Source: RBG-13-51-18 sp050014095
Lineage (GTDB): Bacteria > Chloroflexota > Dehalococcoidia > Dehalococcoidales > RBG-16-60-22
Assembly (NCBI GenBank): GCA_050014095.1
Contig: JBEKDZ010000001.1
Location: 372,001 to 436,000 of the forward strand
DNA: 64,000 bases
Direction: 5' to 3'
Position 1 is the stretch's first letter. Every line of letters starts with the position of its first letter. Positions 1 through 6,920 of the stretch are shown piece by piece. The notes below the pieces were generated by a model that was given only the letters and a program-made list of their open reading frames with translations, did no database searches and was not told the origin of the DNA. The position numbers and the translations under genes were made by a program.

Positions 1-463
1 GGGATGATTTTTTACGGCACTGCTCGCAAATACCGAAGACACCCACGTGCCGCAGCTCCGCTTGGAACTGATAATCACGCATTAAAATATCTTTCAGCGA
101 GGATAGCGCCGATTCATCAATATCGGTCACCGTGCCGCACGATTGGCAAACCAGATGATGATGGTGGCCACTCTCTTCTGCATGGTATCTGATGCGCCCT
201 TCCCCAAGGTTTATTTCATAGACCATGCCGAGCTTCTTTAAAAGCTCCAGGGTGCGATAGACTGTGGAGATATTAACATCAGGATATTTGGCGGCGACTT
301 GAGCATAAATTTCCTCCGCGGAGATGTGTTCGTCGCTGCTTTCTATCGCCGCGAGAATCATCAGTCGCTGGGGAGTTAACCGATACCCCTTTTCTCTTAG
401 GCTCTCCATAATATGATGCGCCTGGCTGTGCGAATGACCGTGTGGATGCTGCGACTTAGCCAT
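1..463 (-). CDS. Fur-family metalloregulator, C-terminus cut by window edge
   Basis: I translated this frame by hand: 154 residues from the ATG at 463-461, still open at base 1, so the C-terminus is missing. It has a His-rich N-terminus, the winged-helix signature STVYRTL (residues 66-72), a HHHH run (about 100-103) and two CxxC pairs (C106/C109, C146/C149). The cysteines form the structural zinc site of the Fur superfamily (Fur, Zur, PerR). It would be a DNA-binding repressor sensing Fe, Zn or peroxide; the sensing residues alone do not decide which. Its ATG overlaps the stop of the DUF169 gene by one base (TAATG), so it is translated as the last visible gene of the AOR operon. Control of that operon is an inference from position. 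Confidence 0.88.
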   Translation of the reverse strand, partial: MAKSQHPHGHSHSQAHHIMESLREKGYRLTPQRLMILAAIESSDEHISAEEIYAQVAAKYPDVNISTVYRTLELLKKLGMVYEINLGEGRIRYHAEESGHHHHLVCQSCGTVTDIDESALSSLKDILMRDYQFQAELRHVGVFGICEQCRKKSS

Positions 464-1206
464 TAATAGTCTTCCAGTCCCCACTGTTTAAACATCGCTT
501 TATAAAAATCCGGTCGCGGGAAATCCGGCTGCATAAAGTAATTGTTGTTGCGATAGGCGAAGCCCTGTTCCTGGAATTTGTTAAGATTAACGAGGAGTTC
601 GGCTAACTTATCCGCCGGCACGGCGAACATCATCTCACCCTCGTCACAGAGAGCGCGCTGGTATTCGCCGGGGTCAGGCAAAACCACCCAATACCCACCC
701 TTAAGCATGGGGGTAACAACGGCATGTGCGCAGGAGGGCGGGAAGAAACGACCGTTAACTTGCAATACTTCTTCATGGGTAAAAGAGAGCAGTAGACTTC
801 TTAGCTGGGCGGTATTGGAATAGATAATCACCACATCCGGTTTAAAGGAGGCAGTCTTAAGCGGCGCGGTAAGGACACCGATATATTTGCCGTAGTCGAA
901 CATTTCATAGGGGTGCATGCGGGTGGGGTTGGGGCCTGGAGGCAACGGCACCATGCCGTAAGCCATGAGAGCGGCAGGACACCAGTGGTCTTCCTTGAGC
1001 ATGGCGACGGCGGTGCCTTCCCGCCGTGATAGAGCGAAAGCCTGGCACTGGGAAAGGTGATAATGGCGGTCACGCTTGGGGCGTACCGCTTCTTTCGGAA
1101 TGTCAGCCTCTTTTACCAGCATTTTAACGGCAACGGGGTGGGTTCTTAAGAGCAGGATTTTCTCCAGCTCTTCGCCGGAGCGATTGAACTCTTTAACGGT
1201 CGCCAT
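463..1206 (-). CDS. DUF169 family protein
   Basis: 247 residues. The frame is open to 1245, but the ATG at 1206 has a GGGAGG ribosome site about 9 bases upstream, so I start there. It matches the DUF169 family, common in anaerobic bacteria and archaea and of unknown biochemical role. Conserved features are cysteines in CQAF, WCPAA, SCAH and LCDEGEM contexts, which may bind a metal or cluster. There is no signal peptide or membrane helix. It follows the second cupin-like gene and touches the Fur-family gene, in the operon with aldehyde:ferredoxin oxidoreductase. An accessory role in metal or cofactor handling is only an inference. Confidence 0.8.
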   Translation of the reverse strand: MATVKEFNRSGEELEKILLLRTHPVAVKMLVKEADIPKEAVRPKRDRHYHLSQCQAFALSRREGTAVAMLKEDHWCPAALMAYGMVPLPPGPNPTRMHPYEMFDYGKYIGVLTAPLKTASFKPDVVIIYSNTAQLRSLLLSFTHEEVLQVNGRFFPPSCAHAVVTPMLKGGYWVVLPDPGEYQRALCDEGEMMFAVPADKLAELLVNLNKFQEQGFAYRNNNYFMQPDFPRPDFYKAMFKQWGLEDY

Positions 1207-1253
1207 GGCAATCAACCTCCCGGTTTTTAGGAAATGAATATCCAAATAACGGT

Positions 1254-1685
1254 TTATTTATATTGGCCGATTTTTGCTGAATAGATGTACATGATAGGCC
1301 GTTCGACATTCCGGATAATGACTGGACCGTGTTGTAAGCCAGCCGGTATACAGGCGGAAAAACTCCTGTCCATGATATTTTTTTCATTATCGATGGTGAT
1401 TTCAATTTCCGCGCCGAGGTCCTGGATATTATCGTAGTTGAAGCCGAAAAAGCCGAGTACCTCGTTGAAACCATGGGAATGCGATTCGCAAAGCTTTACT
1501 TCCTTGTTCGCTCCAGGCAGTATCCACTTGGCTTCGGCATAGAATTCAGCGCCGGGGACGGTATCGGCATCGACTTGAACGACCGGTTTAACTCTCATGG
1601 GGTCGTACTTGAGGCGGTAAGACGGATATTTAGGATTGGCTTTAGGCATATCTACAACGTATTTTGCGTTTTTACCCTGATGCAT
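1254..1685 (-). CDS. Cupin-like small protein, paralogue 1
   Basis: 143 residues with AGAGG upstream of the ATG. The middle has a cupin-type metal-binding layout: HSH near residue 80, then N-E, a DLGAEIEI strand, and IPAGLQHGP near residue 117, where the last His would complete the site. It is a clear paralogue of the next gene upstream (1729-2250): both have HSH, DLGxEIE, S-F, IPAxxxHxP and RP in the same order. No enzyme assignment is possible. Its place between AOR and DUF169 suggests a role tied to the tungsten enzyme or its substrate. Confidence 0.7.
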   Translation of the reverse strand: MHQGKNAKYVVDMPKANPKYPSYRLKYDPMRVKPVVQVDADTVPGAEFYAEAKWILPGANKEVKLCESHSHGFNEVLGFFGFNYDNIQDLGAEIEITIDNEKNIMDRSFSACIPAGLQHGPVIIRNVERPIMYIYSAKIGQYK

Positions 1686-1728
1686 TTCAATTACCTCTTT
1701 CTAAAAATATACGAATATGATTTTTAAG

Positions 1729-2250
1729 TTAAATATATTTGTCGCCGGAACCGAGGGTTAAATGGAACATAGGCCTATCGAAACGGCGGAAGACCAGCGG
1801 GCAGTGTTCCATATTTGCCGGGATGTATATCATAAAACTCTTGGTTAAGGTGAATTTTTCATCTTCCAGCCAGAACTCAATTTCACCGCCAAGGTCAGAG
1901 GGGTCGTCGATATTCGTGCCCATGTAGGAGAAAATCTCGATGAAGGGATGGGAGTGAGGCATGATGCCGGGCACTTTCCCGCTCTTGACCAGTTCCGGAG
2001 TAACCAACTCGGGCATTACCATTCTCGGCATCTTCATCTGGTCTTTCATGGTGCCGGGCCACTGCCAGGTGTACTCGCCGTAAAAAGCGCCCGGTAGAAC
2101 CTCGTTATCCATCCAGATAACGTGTTCCAGCCCCAGCCGGTAGCCGTCGCGGTAGCCCTGGATGATTTGCTGGGGGCCTTTGTAACCGGGCATGACGATG
2201 CCCCTTTTAAGTTCCGTAGTAATGTACTTGCTATACTTGGACTTTCCCAT
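1729..2250 (-). CDS. Cupin-like small protein, paralogue 2
   Basis: 173 residues; AAGGAG lies about 9 bases before the ATG. It carries the same motif order as its neighbour at 1254-1685 (HSH followed by E, DLGGEIEF, IPANMEHCP, RRFDRP), plus about 30 extra residues at the N-terminus rich in aromatic and basic residues. The two His of HSH, the downstream Glu and the His of MEHCP form a plausible mononuclear metal site of the cupin superfamily. No signal peptide or membrane segment. Function unknown. The duplication inside one operon suggests the two proteins may form a heteromer or have diverged in substrate. Confidence 0.7.
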   Translation of the reverse strand: MGKSKYSKYITTELKRGIVMPGYKGPQQIIQGYRDGYRLGLEHVIWMDNEVLPGAFYGEYTWQWPGTMKDQMKMPRMVMPELVTPELVKSGKVPGIMPHSHPFIEIFSYMGTNIDDPSDLGGEIEFWLEDEKFTLTKSFMIYIPANMEHCPLVFRRFDRPMFHLTLGSGDKYI

Positions 2251-2302
2251 TGGTAAGTGCTCCTTTCAAGTTTTCTCGAATAATATATTTTCTGGGTATT
2301 AT

Positions 2303-4144
2303 TTATTTCATATCTTTTACCGCGAAGTCCAGCCCCAGTTCTTTGAGTTTTTGCTCGGTGGGGATGCCTTCTTTCGTCCAGCCGCGCAGCGCGTAGTATT
2401 TATCGAGGAACTCATCGCTATGGCTAACGGTCTGGCCCTCACCTTTAGCCTGGCGGGTATGGAGGGGCTCGGTACGAATGCGCTCCGGCAGATAGTCATC
2501 TTTCCGTCCTAATCCCTGGCGGATATTGAAAGCCCTTTCCAGGGTGAACAGGCGGTCGCCGACCTTAGCCAGGTAGGCGTCATCCTTATATAAATCGATA
2601 CCGCGGGCAGCAGCTAATAGCTTCCCGAAGAGCTGCGTCCAGCCCCAGCCGCCGGCGAAGGCGCAGATAACGCCACATTCGTTGGAGGCAGTGCCGTTCT
2701 GATTAAAGATAACGATATCGGCGTTCCCCTCGTCAAAGCGGTCGGTGGGGTGCGGGAAGGGGGCGCCGAAGATATCCTGGGCGGCATAGCCGTAGCAGTG
2801 GCTGGCGCCGACGCTGGCAGTGGCGTAGTTATAGCCCTGCGATTTGGCGCCGCGGGGCTCATAGGCGGGGAGCTCCATGCCTTTGACATGGATGGCATAG
2901 ATATCTGACCCCTTATCCAGTTTGGCAGCGATACGCTTGGTACCCTCGGCAAGAAGGTCGCCGATACCCTGGCGCAAAGCGATCTTCTTAATGAGGGCGA
3001 CCATCGGCTCATGTTTGCCGAAAACCAGCTCCAGTCCATCAGTATCCGATTTACTGATAAGCCCTTTTTCGTAAAGCTCATAGGCAAAGCCGATGCTGTT
3101 GCCGGTGCTGATAGTATCTAAACCATAGTCGTCACAGAGCTCATCGGCGGCGATGCTAGCTTCAAGGCTATCGCTCTCGATGGGGCCGGTAAAAGCCCAA
3201 ATGGATTCGTATTCCGGACCTTCGCTATGGGCACCGGCGTAAATGCCGGAATTAACTGTGTGCACCTTGCCGCAGCGGGCAGGACAGGAATAGCAGCCCA
3301 TATCCCCTACCCTCAACTTGCGATACTCCGCTCCAGCGACTTTTTGATAGTCCATGAGCTGCCCGTAGCGGAAGTTACGCACCGGAAAAATCCCAATAGC
3401 GTTGGTGACATCCTGGGTATTGGTAGTGCCCCATTCCTTGTGACTTAGAAAACCACCGTTGTCTTTGATAATGTTGACCTGCTCCCGGGCGAGAGTATTA
3501 TAAGCATCGGGGTCGGCGAGGTGGAGGGCGCGCTGGGCGGTAATTGCCACGGCTTTGAGATTTTTCGAACCCATCACGGTGCCGGTGCCGCAGCGTCCAG
3601 CCGTGCGGCGGTCGCTGACGATGGCAGCGTATTTTACCAAATTTTCGCCGGCAGGGCCGATACAGGCGATGCGGGTATTCTTACCGTGCTGGTTAACCAG
3701 CCACGACTGCGCTTCTTTAGTATCTTTGCCCCAGATTTCCACGGCACTTAAAATCTTGCAGCCTTCCGGGGTGAGGTGAATATAGACAGGTTTTGCCGCT
3801 TTACCTTCGATGATGATAATCTCATAGTTAGCAAACCTCATCCAGGCGCCGAAGTCAGCGCCGCAGACGGAGCGGGCGAAAGCACCCGTTAAAGGGCTTT
3901 TCGTGCAGACCACCCAGCGTGATACTGCCTGTGCCATGGTGCCGGCGAGGGGACCAGCCAGTAGAAACAGCTTGTTTTCCTCGCCGAGGGGGTCGGTGCC
4001 AGGGGCAACTTCATCGTAAAGATACTTAATGCCGTAGCCCCTCCCCCCAACAAAATCCCTGGCTACAGATTCAGGAACAGATTCCGAGCTGACTTTACCA
4101 TTGGAAAGGTTAATTCTTAAGACTCTACCAGTGTTTAGTGCCAT
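2303..4144 (-). CDS. aor: Tungsten-containing aldehyde:ferredoxin oxidoreductase
   Basis: 613 residues, the usual length of the AOR family. These enzymes carry a bis-pterin tungsten centre and a [4Fe-4S] cluster and oxidise aldehydes to acids with ferredoxin, or run in reverse. Visible features are the N-terminal TGRVLRINL start typical of the family, the cluster cysteines in MGCYSCPARCG (about residues 282-290), a fourth Cys in NECGVICAF (about 490), and the C-terminal RQGLGRKDDYLPER block. An upstream in-frame GTG (4150) overlaps the ribosome site; the ATG at 4144 lies 5 bases after AAGGAGG and is preferred. A MoaD-like gene precedes it. The aldehyde substrate cannot be read from sequence, and molybdenum rather than tungsten use is not excluded. 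Confidence 0.95.
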   Translation of the reverse strand: MALNTGRVLRINLSNGKVSSESVPESVARDFVGGRGYGIKYLYDEVAPGTDPLGEENKLFLLAGPLAGTMAQAVSRWVVCTKSPLTGAFARSVCGADFGAWMRFANYEIIIIEGKAAKPVYIHLTPEGCKILSAVEIWGKDTKEAQSWLVNQHGKNTRIACIGPAGENLVKYAAIVSDRRTAGRCGTGTVMGSKNLKAVAITAQRALHLADPDAYNTLAREQVNIIKDNGGFLSHKEWGTTNTQDVTNAIGIFPVRNFRYGQLMDYQKVAGAEYRKLRVGDMGCYSCPARCGKVHTVNSGIYAGAHSEGPEYESIWAFTGPIESDSLEASIAADELCDDYGLDTISTGNSIGFAYELYEKGLISKSDTDGLELVFGKHEPMVALIKKIALRQGIGDLLAEGTKRIAAKLDKGSDIYAIHVKGMELPAYEPRGAKSQGYNYATASVGASHCYGYAAQDIFGAPFPHPTDRFDEGNADIVIFNQNGTASNECGVICAFAGGWGWTQLFGKLLAAARGIDLYKDDAYLAKVGDRLFTLERAFNIRQGLGRKDDYLPERIRTEPLHTRQAKGEGQTVSHSDEFLDKYYALRGWTKEGIPTEQKLKELGLDFAVKDMK

Positions 4145-4222
4145 AGCCACCTCCTTAAATCAGGGTCAATATATCATACACTTTTAGACCGGGGAATTTC
4201 TAATATTATCAAAAGCAGACCG

Positions 4223-4495
4223 TTACCCACCCAAAACGATATGAGATATATGGATTTTATCACCATCACGGATAGGCTTGGATAACGGCTCCGGATAAGC
4301 GCTCACTCCATTAATGAAGATATTAATGCCCTTGGGCAATTGACCACGTTTATCGAAGAGTTTAGGCTTTAAAACCGGATACTTTCGCACCAGCTCTTTG
4401 AAGCACTCGCCGATGGTGGCGCCGCTAACCTCAATACGGTTTGTGCCGTTGACAAACGCCTGTAAGACGGGAGGAATGTTAATTTCTATCGCCAT
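4223..4495 (-). CDS. MoaD/ThiS-family sulfur-carrier protein
   Basis: 90 residues with the beta-grasp fold pattern and the C-terminal Gly-Gly (IVLGG) that is adenylated and thiocarboxylated in MoaD and ThiS proteins. Position directly upstream of the AOR gene points to sulfur transfer into molybdopterin for the tungsten enzyme, as in other AOR operons. No MoaE is seen nearby. Translation seems to start without a Shine-Dalgarno sequence: the extended -10 element at 4512-4520 leaves only about 10 bases of leader. A ThiS role is possible but less likely in this context. Confidence 0.88.
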   Translation of the reverse strand: MAIEINIPPVLQAFVNGTNRIEVSGATIGECFKELVRKYPVLKPKLFDKRGQLPKGINIFINGVSAYPEPLSKPIRDGDKIHISHIVLGG

Positions 4496-4511
4496 GATAT
4501 ATCTAATCTGA

Positions 4512-4520
4512 ATTATATCA
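4512..4520 (-). promoter_or_regulatory. Extended -10 promoter of the AOR operon
   Basis: On the minus strand the sequence reads TGATATAAT, a perfect TGnTATAAT extended -10. No good -35 is present. The predicted start is near 4505, about 10 bases before the MoaD ATG, so the leader is too short for a ribosome binding site. Confidence 0.6.
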
Positions 4521-4586
4521 CTTTTAATTCCGGGAGAGATAAAAAGATAGCAATTATGCTAGTAAAGAAGTGCTTTTACTTGAGGT

Positions 4587-5801
4587 TCATCCGCTCTTGA
4601 GGCTGCGGAGAATCGCCCCCAGGCCGGGCCTTTTACCATACATCAGCAGGAAGGTCCGCACAATTTTAATGGTCAATAGCAGACCTCCAATAATCGATAT
4701 CAACATAACCCCGATACTGGCAGCAATCTGCCAGGCGGCAACGTCGGTAGCACCAAGCCGTATCATTAAAGTAACCGGCGCAGTAATGGGGAAAATTGTT
4801 AGAAAAACAAAAACCGGACTATTGGGAAAATAGATAATCGCGGAAGATAACCAGAGCGGGCAAACCGCGCCGAGCGTAAATATCGTGGCGAGCTGCTGTC
4901 CTTCTCGTGCCGAAGAGCTGATAGCACCTATGCCCGTCGAAATGATAGCGAATAAGAGATAGCCCAGGATAAAATAGACAACGCATAGAATGAGAAAATT
5001 GGGCGGTAGCTGGAGTGTACTTAAAAAACCGCCTATAGACGAGGAGGCAAAATTTATCAGGAAAGGCGCAGTGATTACCCAGACCAATACCTGCACCAAG
5101 CCAGCGGCGCCAAGCCCTAAGACCTTGCCGGTAATCAGCTGCCGGGTGGAAACCGAGGATAATAATACCTCGATAAGGCGGTTTTCCTTTTCATCTCCCA
5201 AACCTTGGAGAAGATAGGCGGAGGAGAAGGTAATGGAAAGCACCAGCAGCAGACTGAAAATTGAGGGGATGAGTAAATTGCCGTAGCCGCCCTGCTCCGG
5301 AGCGATAGCGCCAGTCTCGGTAAGCCTGATGGAAATTACATTCAAGGATGCTTCAATAACGTCGATGGTGGGCTGGGGCACTTTATTCGCCAGTAGATTG
5401 CTCGTGAGGAAGTTCTTAATCGCGGTGGTGATTTCGGGCGGGGGGATAAGCTGCTTCTCTAAAGTATAGAGGTTTATCATCCCGGTAGTATAATAAGACG
5501 GTTCGATGATGATATATTCTTTGATATCTCCCCCGTTTAATGATGTATTCGCTTCATCCGTCTTATTAAAGCGCACCAGACTGATATTGCCCTGGGTAGT
5601 ATATTGGTCGAAGCCCCCGATGTTATCCACATAGCCGATTTTTGTTATCTCTGCCGTCGGATGCGTAACTCCCGAGATAATCTGGTAAATCCCAATGCCC
5701 AGAAGGAACACGAGCGGCACGATAAGGGTCATAATGATAAACCCCTGGCGGCGAATCATGCCCTGAAACTCATGTTTAAATATCAGGTAGGTTTTATTCA
5801 T
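4587..5801 (-). CDS. ABC-2 type transporter permease (NatB-like)
   Basis: 404 residues from the ATG at 5801, which overlaps the end of the upstream ATPase gene by 8 bases; the frame is open to 5834, but a start inside the ATPase end is less likely. One N-terminal helix (about residues 20-45) is followed by a large extracytoplasmic domain (about 50-185), then five or six hydrophobic helices to the C-terminus. This is the usual layout of NatB/ABC-2 exporters for Na+, drugs or lipids. It forms one exporter with the ATPase at 5794-6690. Substrate unknown. Confidence 0.9.
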   Translation of the reverse strand: MNKTYLIFKHEFQGMIRRQGFIIMTLIVPLVFLLGIGIYQIISGVTHPTAEITKIGYVDNIGGFDQYTTQGNISLVRFNKTDEANTSLNGGDIKEYIIIEPSYYTTGMINLYTLEKQLIPPPEITTAIKNFLTSNLLANKVPQPTIDVIEASLNVISIRLTETGAIAPEQGGYGNLLIPSIFSLLLVLSITFSSAYLLQGLGDEKENRLIEVLLSSVSTRQLITGKVLGLGAAGLVQVLVWVITAPFLINFASSSIGGFLSTLQLPPNFLILCVVYFILGYLLFAIISTGIGAISSSAREGQQLATIFTLGAVCPLWLSSAIIYFPNSPVFVFLTIFPITAPVTLMIRLGATDVAAWQIAASIGVMLISIIGGLLLTIKIVRTFLLMYGKRPGLGAILRSLKSG

Positions 5802-6690
5802 TGTTCTTTCCCACAACCTTGAGGAAGATTTCATTCAGCGGCGGAGTAGCGATTTCAAAACGGTTGATGACGACGCCGCGGTTTACCAAATGCTCCAGCA
5901 GCTTTTGTGGAGTTGTCTTGCCATCCAAAACGAGCTCGACATAGCCTTTGTGCTGGCGCTGCTCGGTGACGCCGGGTATTTCCCCTAGCTCTCCTTTAAA
6001 ATCCAGGAGGACGGCATTATTAGCATATCTAGATTTTATTTCAGCGAGGTCGCCATAAAGCACGGAGCGACCATCATTAACCATTAAAATGCGGTCGCAA
6101 AGCTCCTCAATCTGGTTCATCTGGTGCGTGCTTAGAATGATGGCTTTGCCCTGATTTCGCAGGTCAATAAGTATTTTTTTTATTAACTCGGTATTAACCG
6201 GATCGAGGCCACCAAAAGGCTCATCCAGTATAATGAGCTGTGGCTCGTGGATGATGGTTACAATAAACTGGATGATCTGACTCATCCCCTTGCTCAACTC
6301 ATCAATCTTTTTACGGGCATTGGGCAACATGCCGGTTTGATTGAGCAACTGATTGGCTTTTTCGGCAGCTAACCGAGGATTCATGCCTTTGAGTGAAGCG
6401 AAATAGATGATAGTATCGAGAACCCGCTGTTTTTTATAGAGTCCCCTATCCTCGGGCAAGTAGCCGAGCTTGTCTTTAGTAGCTTCACTTAGTTTCTCCC
6501 CGAGGATAGTCACTTCGCCGGAATCCGGTTTGATGATATCCATTATCATCTTGATAGTGGTGGTTTTACCTGCGCCGTTAGGACCTATCAATCCGAAAAT
6601 TTCACCTTGAGCGATAGTAAAGGAGAGATCGTCAACGGCAACTTTATCCGCATAGGATTTGACTACATGGTTAATTTCTACAACATTCAT
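5794..6690 (-). CDS. ABC transporter ATP-binding protein (NatA-like)
   Basis: 298 residues. Walker A GPNGAGKTT (about residues 36-44), signature LSKGMSQ (about 132), Walker B LIILDEPFGGLDP (about 153-165) and the switch His in STHQ are all present. The C-terminal extension (about 215-298) is of the type seen in DrrA/NatA ATPases. It is translationally coupled to the permease downstream and should energise export by that protein. AAAAGG lies about 10 bases before the ATG. Confidence 0.94.
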   Translation of the reverse strand: MNVVEINHVVKSYADKVAVDDLSFTIAQGEIFGLIGPNGAGKTTTIKMIMDIIKPDSGEVTILGEKLSEATKDKLGYLPEDRGLYKKQRVLDTIIYFASLKGMNPRLAAEKANQLLNQTGMLPNARKKIDELSKGMSQIIQFIVTIIHEPQLIILDEPFGGLDPVNTELIKKILIDLRNQGKAIILSTHQMNQIEELCDRILMVNDGRSVLYGDLAEIKSRYANNAVLLDFKGELGEIPGVTEQRQHKGYVELVLDGKTTPQKLLEHLVNRGVVINRFEIATPPLNEIFLKVVGKNNE

Positions 6691-6715
6691 AATGGGGGGA
6701 CCTTTTCAAAAAGAT

Positions 6716-6724
6716 ATTATAACA
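6716..6724 (-). promoter_or_regulatory. Extended -10 promoter of the ABC exporter
   Basis: Minus strand TGTTATAAT matches TGnTATAAT. It sits about 26 bases upstream of the ATPase ATG. No convincing -35 is seen. The rest of the 230-base gap to STT3 (6691-6920) is AT-rich and shows no gene. Confidence 0.5.
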
Positions 6725-6920
6725 TATTTACGGGATTGGAGAGTTATTTTTTAAGAATAAATGGTTTTACTCTTTACAAGTGTTATCCTATGAATCGTCC
6801 GTATTGACGTAACGGCATAAACATGATAATCTTATCCCAAGAGATTATATTCCAACATATTATTGCATTAATAATAGATATCGATGAGTAACCCGTCAAG
6901 AGGTTTTAGAGAAAAAGCAA

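Noticed and set aside
4..192. Plus-strand frame of 62 codons at the left edge
   Set aside because: It is the reverse shadow of the Fur-family gene, which shows clear family motifs.
2303..4144. Reductive dehalogenase-type gene region, expected if the organism is Dehalococcoides-like
   Set aside because: The iron-sulfur and pterin motifs are those of AOR. No RdhA Tat signal, ferredoxin-type double cluster or RdhB is found in the window.
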